Assembly: GCA_036374835.1 (NCBI GenBank) | Contig: DASUTB010000014.1 | Coordinates: 1 to 25,200 of the forward strand | Origin: DASUTB01 sp036374835 | GTDB taxonomy: Bacteria > Actinomycetota > Actinomycetes > Jiangellales > Jiangellaceae | DNA length: 25,200 nucleotides | Reading direction: 5' to 3' | Shown here: positions 1 through 8,162 of the stretch, piece by piece | Position numbering within the stretch: the stretch's first letter is position 1 | Layout of the letters: every line of letters begins with the position of its first letter | Notes under the pieces: model-generated | Seen by the model: only the letters and a program-made list of their open reading frames with translations | What the model was told of the DNA's origin: nothing | The model's database searches: none | Position numbers and translations under genes: made by a program

Positions 1-324
1 GAGCAGGGGCCGGTGGACGACGTGTTCGCCCGGCCGCAGCACCCCTACACGCAGGAGTTGCTGCGCTCGACGATCTCGCTGTCGACGACGGGTCTGCACT
101 ACATACCAGGCGCCCCGCCCGACCTCGTGGACCCGCCATCGGGATGCCGCTTCCACCCGCGCTGCCCGCACGCCATGGAAGTGTGCCGCCGGCAGTTCCC
201 GGTGCCGGTGCTCGCCGAAGAGCAGACGGTGGAGTGCTGGTTGCACGGACCCGAAGAGCAGATCCCCGCAGGCGGCCGCGAGCCGTTGATCCGGGAGGAG
301 TTGACCCTTGCCGATGAAGCATGA
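1..324 (+). CDS. Oligopeptide/dipeptide ABC transporter ATP-binding protein, C-terminal part (cut by window start)
   Basis: The frame is open from base 1 and ends in TGA at 322-324. Only the C-terminal about 107 residues are present, so the Walker motifs lie outside the window. What remains is the oligopeptide-transporter C-terminal region (oligo_HPY type): the HPYTQELL segment and the Cys-containing GCRFHPRCPHAMEVC segment are hallmarks of DppD/OppD and DppF/OppF ATPases. The protein would energise peptide or nickel-type import at the inner face of the membrane. The next ATPase gene overlaps its end, which indicates a translationally coupled pair as in dppDF. The transported substrate cannot be read from this fragment. 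Confidence 0.9.
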   Translation, partial: EQGPVDDVFARPQHPYTQELLRSTISLSTTGLHYIPGAPPDLVDPPSGCRFHPRCPHAMEVCRRQFPVPVLAEEQTVECWLHGPEEQIPAGGREPLIREELTLADEA

Positions 325-1720
325 CCCGCGTGGGGCAAGCCCCCTGGACGCCGCCCACCGTGGTCACCCACTCCATCGTCTACCGGCCGAGCCGCACGGT
401 GCCGGGGCGGTGGCATCGTCGGCCGCGCCAACTTCGACGGGCGAGCCTCTGATCACGGTGCGGGATCTCGAAGTCCATTTCCAGCTACGGGGCAGTGCCT
501 TGGCGCGCCTCATCGGTGGGCGCAGTGAGACCGTCAAGGCGGTGGACGGCGTCAACCTCGAACTCAACCGTGGCGAGGTCGTCGGCCTGGTGGGGGAGTC
601 CGGCAGCGGTAAGACGACGCTGGGCCGCGCGCTGCTGGGACTGGTCCGGCCGACCAGCGGTGTGATCGAGTACAGCGGTGTCAACATCGGGGGGCTCCGG
701 GAGCGGCGGCTGCGATCGATGCGGCGCCGGCTGCAGATGGTGTTCCAGGATCCGCACGCCGCGCTGAACCCGTCGATGGACCTGCTGGCCGCGATCTCAC
801 ACCCGCTGCGCATCCACGGGCTCGCGAAGTCGCGTGCCGAGGAGCGGCGCATGGTGTCCGAAGCGCTCGAGCGGGTCGGCTTGAGCCCGGCCGAGCAGTT
901 CCTGACCAAACTGCCGTCCGAGCTGTCCGGCGGTCAGAAGCAGCGCGCGGTGATCGCCCGTTCGATCATCTCCCGCCCCGATCTCCTGGTTGCCGACGAG
1001 CCGATCTCCATGCTCGACATGAGCGTCCGCGCCAAGATCCTCGAGCTGATGCTCGGGCTCAAGAACGACCTCGACCTGACCTACGTCTACATCACGCACG
1101 ACCTGGCGACGGCCAAGTTCTTCTGCGACCGGGTGGCGATCATGTACCTGGGCCGGCTCGTCGAGATCGGTCCGACCGAGGAGATCTTCGCCGATCCGAA
1201 GCACCCGTACACCCAGGCGCTGCTCGCCGCGGTGCCGGATCCCGACCCGGAGCGCCGCGTTCCCCGCGACCTGCCCCGGGGCGAGATCCCCGACGCTGCC
1301 GCACCTCCGCACGGCTGCTCATTCCACCCGCGCTGCCCGTTCGCGTTCGAGCCGTGCGGCTGGGAGGCCCGCGATCTGCGGGCGATGTTCGAACGCCGCT
1401 GGGTCCGGCTCGGCGAGGAGGCGTTCGCCAACGAGGAGCCCCTCGTCGCCGGACTCGACGACGTCGAAGCCGGTCAGCAGAAGGCCACCATCGCAGTGCC
1501 GTCGGGCCGGCAGCCCCGTGAGCTGGCGTCCCTGCTGGAACGTGCCCGCGCCGACGACCCGGGCGAGCAGCTCTGGCGGGGCGTGGTCAACATCCGGGCC
1601 GTGGACGGCGCGGTCGAGGTGGAGTTCCGCGAGGGAATCGACCCCGGCCTCACACCCACCGGCCAGGTCGAGGTGGCCTGCCACCTCCACGACCCGGCGC
1701 TTCGACCGAACGCCACCTGA
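308..1720 (+). CDS. Oligopeptide/dipeptide ABC transporter ATP-binding protein (DppF/OppF-like)
   Basis: This is a complete ABC ATPase of about 470 residues. It has Walker A GESGSGKTT near residue 96, the signature LSGGQKQR, Walker B LLVADEP, and a D-loop region reading ISMLDMSV where relatives usually have TSALDVS. The switch histidine lies in YITHDL. The oligo_HPY tail follows (HPYTQALL, then GCSFHPRCPFAFEPC). After this comes an extension of roughly 115 residues ending near CHLHDP, longer than a typical DppF. GGGAGGAG at 293-300 lies 7 nt before TTG at 308; the ATG at 314 is the alternative start. The gene overlaps the upstream ATPase by 17 bp, so both probably form the NBD pair of one peptide importer whose permeases lie upstream of the window. 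Confidence 0.92.
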   Translation: MPMKHDPRGASPLDAAHRGHPLHRLPAEPHGAGAVASSAAPTSTGEPLITVRDLEVHFQLRGSALARLIGGRSETVKAVDGVNLELNRGEVVGLVGESGSGKTTLGRALLGLVRPTSGVIEYSGVNIGGLRERRLRSMRRRLQMVFQDPHAALNPSMDLLAAISHPLRIHGLAKSRAEERRMVSEALERVGLSPAEQFLTKLPSELSGGQKQRAVIARSIISRPDLLVADEPISMLDMSVRAKILELMLGLKNDLDLTYVYITHDLATAKFFCDRVAIMYLGRLVEIGPTEEIFADPKHPYTQALLAAVPDPDPERRVPRDLPRGEIPDAAAPPHGCSFHPRCPFAFEPCGWEARDLRAMFERRWVRLGEEAFANEEPLVAGLDDVEAGQQKATIAVPSGRQPRELASLLERARADDPGEQLWRGVVNIRAVDGAVEVEFREGIDPGLTPTGQVEVACHLHDPALRPNAT

Positions 1721-1889
1721 TCTCCGCACAACGTGGTCCTCACCGCCGCCTACCAGACCGATGCCGTGCCCACGCTTGATCGGCGAGATCTTCGGGCGAT
1801 CCGGCCACTCACCGAGCACGTGGCGTTCACCTTGCTACCGGACGATCTGTACTGAAGCGACGATCGCGCTTCTCTGAGCCCGGCTATCC

Positions 1890-3662
1890 CTAGCCGCACA
1901 TCGGGCGGCACTGCCGTTCGATCATTGCCTGGATGAACACGTCTTCGATGTCGGCGGGGTCGAGGGCCTGGGCTGCGAAGCCGCCGGATGCCTCGGCGAT
2001 CTGCGTCAACGCTTCCATGTCCGCTTCTTCGCCCATGCCGATCGCGATGATCGGTATGGGTCTGGACGGATCGTGCCCCTGGATCTTGGTCAGAAGCTCG
2101 TCAAGGCTGATGTCCGACTCTTCGCCGGGCGGGGGCTCGTCCGCGCCGTCGGTCAACAGAACGATCGAGTTGACCTTGCCCGGGTCGTACGCGCTATTCA
2201 TCGCGTTGAACGCGCCGTTGATCGTGTCGTACAGGCCCGTCCAGCCCCGCGTGGTGCTGGGCGCGTTCTCCTCGACGATCGCGGGTATCTCCGCAGCAGC
2301 CGCGCCGAGCGCTTCGAGCCGAGTGACGCCTCCGACATCTTCGGTCAAGGGGCCGACCGGGACCAGCTCTCGCCAATCCGCGCCGGTCTCCTCGTTCTCG
2401 AGTGTGGAGAAGACCCACACCCCGACCGAGCTTGTCTCCGGGAACAGGCCCAGCGCCGTGGTCGCCGCATCCCGGACGAGCTCGGCGCGGGTCTGCTCGC
2501 CACCGTCGGCCTCGATCATCGAACCCGAGACGTCGAAGATGGCGAGCATCCTCATGTCGAGCGACAGCGCGGTCCACTGGCTGACCAGCTGCCTCGAGAC
2601 GTCGGTTGGCAAGGCGGGCAGCGCCTGGACCGGCGCAGGGTCGAGGCCGTCGCCGATGCCCATCGAGGGGCCGGCGGTGCCGTCCGGTGCGCGGAACCCC
2701 CACTCGTACATGATCTGGACCGCTTCCGGCGTGCCAACAGTGGTGATGATCTCTTTGACGGCCGAGCGCACGGTAGCCGGTGTGTCTGGACGTGACACGC
2801 CGATCGCCGGATAGTCGAACACGACCGTGCCCTCGGACGGGTAGAGGGCAACGACCTGGTTGCCACTGGTCTGGTTGTGATTCGCGACGGTCTGCTCGAT
2901 CGCGGTGAACACCGGCGCCTCCTCGGGCGCCGCTTCGACGGCCGCGAAGGCGTCCGCGACCGTCGGCGTGACGTTCTGCGACAACTGGGTCATCGCACCG
3001 ACGAGCGTCGTGGGGTCGGCCTCCTCGGTCCCTACGCCCAGGGCGACGCCTGCGGCGAGCAGCGTTGCAAAGCCGGTGCTGGTGGTCTTGGGATCGATCA
3101 TCGTGGCGGGCGGACCGTCGCGGGACAGGACTCCGCTCCAGGAGAACTCCGTGTCCGGCCAGCCGATCGCGTCGGCTACCGGCTGGGACGCCACGCCGAC
3201 CAGGGGCGAGGTCGCGATCGATGTCGGTTCCGAGAACTCGATCTGGTCTGCGGTGACCCGGCTGAGCCACAAGGACGAATCGGGAACCCACAGATCGATG
3301 GTCGACTGCGGCCCAATGGAGCCGGCCACGTCCGACGAGGCACGGGCGGTGATCGTGGGCTCTATGCACGTGCCGTCGACTTGCAGGTCGACGGCGCTCT
3401 CGGACTCGAAAATGTCTGTCAGCGCAGGCGCGATATCCGGGCTGGCCGTGATCTCGACGGCGACCGATCCGTCGCATCCGGTGTCGTCACTCAAGAATCG
3501 GTCGGCGATTTCACTGACGGAGTCGCGGACGGAACCGGGCAGGTAGTCCTGTCCGAAGTAGCCGATGCCGGCGACGGTAGCCAGCACGACGATCAGCACG
3601 AAGAAGCGCCGCGGCCACCGAGACCGTCTGACTGGCGCGTGCGTAGCGTGACGTCCGGACAT
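1890..3662 (-). CDS. Membrane-anchored solute-binding-like / von Willebrand factor A domain protein
   Basis: This 590-residue protein starts at an ATG preceded by GGAG about 7 nt away. The N-terminus is basic (RRSRWPRR), followed by one hydrophobic segment at about residues 20-38 that should act as an uncleaved anchor or signal. The middle, from about residue 55 to 330, resembles a periplasmic type-II binding fold, with alternating short strands and phrases such as ASPDIAPALTDIFE. The C-terminal part is a VWA domain: the MIDAS motif DVSGS at about 377-381, a conserved Thr-containing stretch, and LLTDGAD further on. The domain order matches a family of actinobacterial substrate-binding and VWA-domain proteins of unknown role. 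It is probably extracytoplasmic and binds a divalent cation and a protein partner. It is transcribed alone, convergent with the ABC operon. Confidence 0.85.
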   Translation of the reverse strand: MSGRHATHAPVRRSRWPRRFFVLIVVLATVAGIGYFGQDYLPGSVRDSVSEIADRFLSDDTGCDGSVAVEITASPDIAPALTDIFESESAVDLQVDGTCIEPTITARASSDVAGSIGPQSTIDLWVPDSSLWLSRVTADQIEFSEPTSIATSPLVGVASQPVADAIGWPDTEFSWSGVLSRDGPPATMIDPKTTSTGFATLLAAGVALGVGTEEADPTTLVGAMTQLSQNVTPTVADAFAAVEAAPEEAPVFTAIEQTVANHNQTSGNQVVALYPSEGTVVFDYPAIGVSRPDTPATVRSAVKEIITTVGTPEAVQIMYEWGFRAPDGTAGPSMGIGDGLDPAPVQALPALPTDVSRQLVSQWTALSLDMRMLAIFDVSGSMIEADGGEQTRAELVRDAATTALGLFPETSSVGVWVFSTLENEETGADWRELVPVGPLTEDVGGVTRLEALGAAAAEIPAIVEENAPSTTRGWTGLYDTINGAFNAMNSAYDPGKVNSIVLLTDGADEPPPGEESDISLDELLTKIQGHDPSRPIPIIAIGMGEEADMEALTQIAEASGGFAAQALDPADIEDVFIQAMIERQCRPMCG

Positions 3663-3803
3663 CTTTCTCCGTCCTCACAGAGGGAGCGGTCCGAACAGTA
3701 CCGTGCGAGGTGTCAAATCGGAAGTTCGGGTGAGACGTTCGCTTTGTCACGTGATCGACTAGTAACGGCCGCCCGCATGCCGCGATCTCGAGGTACGGGT
3801 TGG

Positions 3804-4175
3804 CTACGTCGTCAACGTACGATCGTGTTCATTGACCTGGATCAGTAGCCCTTCGGGGTCACGCACGGTAAACGACCGTCCGTGCGCTTCGTCGGCAATC
3901 TCGGTGGCCGGCTCGAACCCCGCCGCACGGAGCCGTTGGACGACGTCCTCCAGCGGCTCGTCGGAATCGAAGGCCAGCTCCACCGAGCGCGCCGCCGAGT
4001 CTGGCGGGATGTAGTGCAACGCCAGCGTGCCCGCGCTACCGGCCAGCTCCAGCCAGTGCGACGGCGGCCCGCTCTTCGGTGGGCGTTGGGCGACATCCAG
4101 GGTGAGGCCCAGCGCCTCGTAGAACGCCCGGGCGGCATCGATGTCGTGGACGTACCGAATCGGCATCGGCTTCAT
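3804..4175 (-). CDS. VOC (glyoxalase/bleomycin-resistance/dioxygenase) family protein
   Basis: This is a 123-residue single-domain VOC protein with two beta-alpha-beta-beta-beta modules. The N-terminal module is YVHDIDAARAFYEALGLTLD. The C-terminal module ends in SFTVRDPEGLLIQVNE, the usual final strand carrying a possible metal-ligand Glu. The ATG overlaps the TGA of the upstream ribbon-helix-helix gene in an ATGA, so the two are translationally coupled. Lying in one unit with an MFS exporter suggests a role in resistance to, or sequestration or modification of, a small toxic compound. The substrate cannot be predicted from the sequence. Confidence 0.88.
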   Translation of the reverse strand: MKPMPIRYVHDIDAARAFYEALGLTLDVAQRPPKSGPPSHWLELAGSAGTLALHYIPPDSAARSVELAFDSDEPLEDVVQRLRAAGFEPATEIADEAHGRSFTVRDPEGLLIQVNEHDRTLTT

Positions 4176-4324
4176 CGGTCGAGCTCCTTCCGGCCGTTCA
4201 GGTACTCGGTGAGGATGCGCTCGACGAGGCGCGAGAGCGACACCCCTTCATCGACTGCCGCATGTTTGACGCGCCGGACGAGATCCCGCGGCAGGTAGAC
4301 GTTGAACTGTTGCTGATCGCTCAT
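4172..4324 (-). CDS. Small ribbon-helix-helix (CopG/Arc-type) transcriptional regulator
   Basis: This is a 50-residue protein. The strand QFNVYLPRDL is followed by the helices VRRVKHAAVDEG and SLSRLVERILTEYL, a compact RHH fold of the CopG type, which binds DNA as a dimer through its paired beta-strands. The ATG at 4322-4324 has no Shine-Dalgarno sequence. A TACTCT box lies 6 nt upstream on the coding strand, so a leaderless transcript from an internal promoter is likely. The gene lies 17 bp after the MFS stop and overlaps the VOC gene by 4 bp. The operator-like site at 4325-4348 abuts its start codon and recurs upstream of the MFS gene, which fits an autoregulated repressor of the unit. Confidence 0.82.
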   Translation of the reverse strand: MSDQQQFNVYLPRDLVRRVKHAAVDEGVSLSRLVERILTEYLNGRKELDR

Positions 4325-4348
4325 GCTAGGAGAGTAGCTCACTAGCAC
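4325..4348 (-). promoter_or_regulatory. Candidate RHH operator, copy B (in front of the RHH gene)
   Basis: Read on the minus strand this is GTGCTAGT, two bases, GCTA, six bases, TAGC. The same pattern with the same spacing occurs at 5772-5795. It overlaps the MFS stop codon and the TACTCT -10-like box of the RHH gene and ends next to that gene's ATG, a repressing position. GCTA/TAGC half-sites in inverted orientation suit the short contacts made by RHH dimers. The assignment to this regulator is inferred from position and repetition only. Confidence 0.5.
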
Positions 4349-5751
4349 GGTGCGGCTGTGCCGGCACGACGAGCAGCATGGACACGACGAGCAGACCACG
4401 CAATGGTCGCGGCCGCGACGACGCAGAGTGCGAGGAGCACCACCGCGGCCGCCATCCCCCCGCCTCCGGCGATGGCTCGTCCGACCCCAGCGGTCGTGAG
4501 CGTGCCCATCACTGCCGTTGCGATCGCTTCGACCAGGATCGTCGACGCGGCGGCCGTCGCGGGGGAGACACCGTCGTCCTCCTGCGGCACATCGACGATG
4601 TGGTTGAGCGTGTCGAGGTAGACCAGGCCGATTCCGACTCCCGCGGCCGTCCAACCGATGAGGACGATCTCGACCCGCGACATCGCGTCCACGAGCAGCG
4701 TGGCGATTGTCGTGAGCAATCCCAGTGAGAGGATGCCGGCACCGAGGGTCGACCGGTGGACGTACCGGCGGGGAGCCTGAGCCGGCCAGCGGGCTGCCGC
4801 CAGCCCGGCGAGAGCCCAACCGAGCCCGCTGCCGCCCAGGACGAGTGCGACCTGACCGGTGGTTCCGCCGAGCAGATCGTGAACGATGATCCCGATGATC
4901 TCTGCGGCGCCGAAGTACGCGCCCGTGACCAGGCCCATCGTCGCGACCGCGGCAGGACGTCTCATCGCCGCGCTCAGCGTCCCGGCGGGAAGCAGCCGGC
5001 GCCCGGCGAACACGGCCATGGCCGCGCCCGCGATACCCACCGCGATCGCGACGCCCGCCGACAGTCCGCGCAACCCGACAAGCGACAGCAACGCGACGCC
5101 GCCGGCGAGCAGGAGTGCAGATCCCACTACGAGCCGCTCCTGGCCGCCGGTCTGCATGGTGCCCGTTAGCTGGCGCGCGATGACGATCCTCGCGACCACG
5201 AGCAACGGAAGGTAAAGCACGAGTGCCCAACGCCAACTCAGCTCCGATGCCACCCATCCCGCGTACACGGGTGCAAGGAGCGAAATGAACACCCAGATCA
5301 GGTTGTAGCCGGCAAGCACGGTGCGCCGCCATCTGGGCGGCATGGCCGTGACTATCGCGGCCAGCGATACCGTGGCCAGCGCCCCGCTGGCCAGCCCAGA
5401 GCCCGCCCGACCGAGAACGAAGACTCCCACGGTCGGTGCGATCGCACTGACCGCTCCGCTCACGACGCTGAGCCACGTCAGGTGAACAAGCAGCCGCTCA
5501 ACCCTGAAACGCTGTAGCAGGTACGGGCCGAGCGGCATGGTCACGAACATCGCGACCTGCGTTGTTCCCGTGATCACGCCGTAGTACTCGCGAGCGTCGA
5601 GATCAGCCCCGACCAGCGGAATCACCGTGCGCAGCAGGTACGCCTGGGTGCCCGCGATGAACTCCACTGCCAGTAGAGCCGCCGCCAGAAGAGCGTTCCG
5701 GACGGTACTTGTCTGTGTCTTGGCGGCGTTCGAGTCCGTCACGACTGGCAC
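4342..5751 (-). CDS. MFS transporter, about 14 membrane segments (drug-efflux-like)
   Basis: This is a 469-residue protein with about 14 hydrophobic segments, beginning near residue 19 (NALLAAALLAVEFIAG) and ending near VVLLALCVVAAATIAW. The loop between segments 2 and 3 is short and basic (LLQRFRVERL), as in MFS proteins. The layout resembles 14-helix proton-coupled drug exporters (DHA2-like), though I see no family-specific motif that names a substrate. The start is GTG at 5749-5751, with only a weak CCCGGA before it. It is the first gene of MFS-RHH-VOC, with a candidate operator at 5772-5795 in its upstream region. The likely role is export of a toxic compound, with expression controlled by the downstream RHH protein. 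Confidence 0.85.
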   Translation of the reverse strand: MPVVTDSNAAKTQTSTVRNALLAAALLAVEFIAGTQAYLLRTVIPLVGADLDAREYYGVITGTTQVAMFVTMPLGPYLLQRFRVERLLVHLTWLSVVSGAVSAIAPTVGVFVLGRAGSGLASGALATVSLAAIVTAMPPRWRRTVLAGYNLIWVFISLLAPVYAGWVASELSWRWALVLYLPLLVVARIVIARQLTGTMQTGGQERLVVGSALLLAGGVALLSLVGLRGLSAGVAIAVGIAGAAMAVFAGRRLLPAGTLSAAMRRPAAVATMGLVTGAYFGAAEIIGIIVHDLLGGTTGQVALVLGGSGLGWALAGLAAARWPAQAPRRYVHRSTLGAGILSLGLLTTIATLLVDAMSRVEIVLIGWTAAGVGIGLVYLDTLNHIVDVPQEDDGVSPATAAASTILVEAIATAVMGTLTTAGVGRAIAGGGGMAAAVVLLALCVVAAATIAWSARRVHAARRAGTAAPC

Positions 5752-5771
5752 TCCGGGATTCGCGGCGTCAT

Positions 5772-5795
5772 GTGCTAGTATGCTAGCAAGTTAGC
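5772..5795 (+). promoter_or_regulatory. Candidate RHH operator, copy A (upstream of MFS, divergent from ABC exporter)
   Basis: GTGCTAGT at 5772-5779, GCTA at 5782-5785 and TAGC at 5792-5795, the same three blocks and spacing as at 4325-4348. The site contains the perfect palindrome TGCTAGCA at 5781-5788. It lies 20 bp upstream of the MFS start and 105 bp before the ABC exporter start, so it could control one or both directions. Confidence 0.5.
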
Positions 5796-5900
5796 TCGCA
5801 CGACTGTTTCCCGGACATTCATCGGCGGTACCCGGCCCCCCGTGAGCCGAGAGTGAACAGCGCTACCCCGAATGCGCGAGGGATCGTAGGGTCATTCGAC

Positions 5901-7802
5901 GTGAGCATCGAATCCGCGGCATGGATGTCGCTGCATCGCACGGTTACCGCGCAGCAGGAAACCAGGCCGTTCTCCAAGGAGACGCTGGGCCGAATTGCCC
6001 GGTTCGCGCGTCCGCACCGGAAGAAGGTCGGCTGGTTCATCGCCCTGAGCGTGGTACTGGCCGTCCTCGCAGTGGCGACGCCGGTCCTGGCCGGCACCGT
6101 CATCGACGAGGTCGTCGCGGAAGCGGCGGCGAGTACGGTCATCTGGCTCGCGGTGCTGATCGCACTGATCGCGCTCGCCGAAGCCGCCTTGGGCGTGTTC
6201 AACCGGTGGTTGTCGGCGAGTCTCGGCGAGGACCTGATCCTCGATCTGCGCAGCGCGGTGTTCGACCACGTGCAGCGCATGCCGATCGCGTTCTTCACCC
6301 GCACCCGCACCGGAGCACTCGTCAGCCGGCTGAACAACGACGTGATCGGTGCGCAGCGGGCGTTCAGCGACGTGCTCTCAGGGGTGGTCAGCAACGTGGT
6401 GATGTTGGCGCTCACGGTCGCTGTCATGATGCGGACCTCCTGGCAGATCACACTGATCACGCTGGCCCTGCTGCCGATCTTCCTGATTCCGGCGCGGCGG
6501 GTCGGCGCCAAGTTGGCCGGGCTCTGGCGGGAGGCGGCTGACTACAACGCCGTCATGGGGACGCGGATGACCGAGCGGTTCTCGGCACCCGGCGCGATTC
6601 TGGTGAAGCTGTTCAGCCGGCCCGAGGCCGAGTCCGAGGAGTTCGCCGCCCGCGCCCGTCGGGTCCGCGACATCGGCGTGCGCACCGCGATGGTGCAGTG
6701 GCAGTTCATCGCCGCGCTGACGCTGGTGGGCGCGCTCGCCCTTGCGCTGGTGTACGGGATCGGCGGCGTGCTCGCGCTCAACGGCCAGCTCGACGCCGGC
6801 GCGATCGTCACGCTCGCACTGCTGCTCACCCGGATGTACGCCCCGCTCACGTCGCTCGCGAGCGCGCGGGTCGAGGTGATGAGCGCGCTGGTCAGCTTCG
6901 CCCGGGTCTTCGAAGTGCTGGATCTCAAGCCGCTCATCTCGGAGCGTCCGGGCGCGCGAGCGCTCCCGGACGGGCCGATCTCGGTCGAGTTCGAGGATGT
7001 CCGGTTCAGCTACCCGTCCGCGGACAAGGTGTCGCTGGCCTCGCTCGAAGAGGTGGCCAACCTCGACACCCGCGGCGGCGAGGAGATCCTGCACGGCGTG
7101 TCGTTCCGTGCCGAGCCGGGCCAGGTGGTGGCGCTCGTCGGCTCGTCCGGCGCCGGTAAATCCACGATCGCGTCGCTCGTGCCGCGGCTCTACGACGTGG
7201 ACGACGGTGCGGTCCGGCTCGGTGGCATCGATGTTCGCGACCTGACCACCGACTCGCTGCGCGACGCGCTCGGATTCGTCACTCAGGACGGCCATCTGTT
7301 CCACGACTCGATCAGGGAGAACCTGATCCTCGCGCGGTCCGACGCCGGCGACGACGAGCTCTGGGACGCGTTGCGGCGGGCACGGCTCGAGACGCTTGTG
7401 CGGTCACTTCCGGATGGGCTCGAGACGATTGTGGGGGAGCGGGGCTACCGGCTCTCCGGCGGTGAGCGGCAGCGGCTGACCATCGCGCGGTTGCTGCTGT
7501 CCCGGCCGCGCGTGGTCATCCTGGACGAGGCGACCGCGCACCTGGACTCGACGTCGGAGGCGGCCGTGCAGGCGGCACTGACCGAGGCGCTCGCCGGCCG
7601 CACCGCGGTGGTCATCGCCCATCGCCTGTCCACGATCCGGGCCGCGGACCTGATCCTGGTCGTCGAGGACGGCAGTATCGTGCAGCAGGGCACCCACGAG
7701 CAGCTGCTCGCCGCGGGCGGACGCTACGAGGAGCTCTACCGAACCCAGTTCGCCGAAACGAGCCCGAACGCAGAACCTGTTGCGACCGAACGGATAGCCT
7801 GA
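5901..7802 (+). CDS. ABC exporter, fused membrane domain and ATPase (half-transporter)
   Basis: From the GTG at 5901 the protein has 633 residues. An ABC exporter membrane domain with six helices covers about residues 30-310. The ATPase domain follows: Walker A GSSGAGKST at about 414-422, Q-loop in FVTQDGHLF, signature LSGGERQR at about 518, Walker B VVILDEATAHLD near 538, and switch His in VIAHRLS. These are all intact, so it should be active as a homodimer or paired exporter of lipids, drugs or peptides. A GTG at 5853 is also in frame, but the 5901 start gives a better family N-terminus (SAAWMSLHRTV) and lies 8 nt after TAGGGT, a possible -10 box of a leaderless transcript. It is divergent from the MFS unit. 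Confidence 0.93.
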   Translation: MSIESAAWMSLHRTVTAQQETRPFSKETLGRIARFARPHRKKVGWFIALSVVLAVLAVATPVLAGTVIDEVVAEAAASTVIWLAVLIALIALAEAALGVFNRWLSASLGEDLILDLRSAVFDHVQRMPIAFFTRTRTGALVSRLNNDVIGAQRAFSDVLSGVVSNVVMLALTVAVMMRTSWQITLITLALLPIFLIPARRVGAKLAGLWREAADYNAVMGTRMTERFSAPGAILVKLFSRPEAESEEFAARARRVRDIGVRTAMVQWQFIAALTLVGALALALVYGIGGVLALNGQLDAGAIVTLALLLTRMYAPLTSLASARVEVMSALVSFARVFEVLDLKPLISERPGARALPDGPISVEFEDVRFSYPSADKVSLASLEEVANLDTRGGEEILHGVSFRAEPGQVVALVGSSGAGKSTIASLVPRLYDVDDGAVRLGGIDVRDLTTDSLRDALGFVTQDGHLFHDSIRENLILARSDAGDDELWDALRRARLETLVRSLPDGLETIVGERGYRLSGGERQRLTIARLLLSRPRVVILDEATAHLDSTSEAAVQAALTEALAGRTAVVIAHRLSTIRAADLILVVEDGSIVQQGTHEQLLAAGGRYEELYRTQFAETSPNAEPVATERIA

Positions 7803-7910
7803 CGTACCTGGTGCCGGTTCGGCCGGCATCATCTCTTCTGACCCGTATGCACCAAGGTTGTCATTAGTGCGGTGCCTTGTTCAGCTAGATCTTGGTGTAT
7901 CGTTATGGCC

Positions 7911-8162
7911 ATGGCGCGCATATCAGTGGACGTGAATGAGGAATGGCTCGAGGCCGCCCGCGAAGTGCTCGGCACTGACACCAAGGTCGCCACTATCAAT
8001 GCGGCACTCCGCTCGTTCGCCTTGCGCCGCCAGGCCGGGGACATCGTCGCCGCGTTCGACAGCGTCGAGATGGACTTCGACGGCTCGGCCGATGGGTGGC
8101 GGACGGGCGGCCGGGACTTGAGCAACGTTGTCCGGGACGCGCGCACCGACAGAGCAGCCTAG
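7911..8162 (+). CDS. vapB: VapB-type antitoxin (ribbon-helix-helix)
   Basis: This is an 83-residue protein beginning MARISVDVNEEWLEAA. The strand and two helices of an RHH DNA-binding domain (ISVDV, then EWLEAAREVLG and KVATINAALRSFALRR) are followed by an acidic, flexible C-terminus that should bind the toxin. TATCGT at 7898-7903 lies 7 nt before the ATG at 7911, favouring a leaderless start there over the ATG at 7905. Its TAG is directly followed by the ATG of vapC, so the pair is coupled. The family role is neutralisation of the PIN RNase and autorepression of the operon. Confidence 0.9.
   Translation: MARISVDVNEEWLEAAREVLGTDTKVATINAALRSFALRRQAGDIVAAFDSVEMDFDGSADGWRTGGRDLSNVVRDARTDRAA

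Noticed and set aside
1933..2814. Plus-strand open frames of 240-293 codons over the VWA gene
   Set aside because: They are antisense to a well-supported gene with a MIDAS motif and signal anchor; their products are low-complexity.
4325..5476. Long minus-strand open frame that runs into the RHH gene
   Set aside because: The part upstream of 4324 is rich in Arg and Gly without any domain and lies in another frame of the MFS gene; only the last 50 codons are a real protein.
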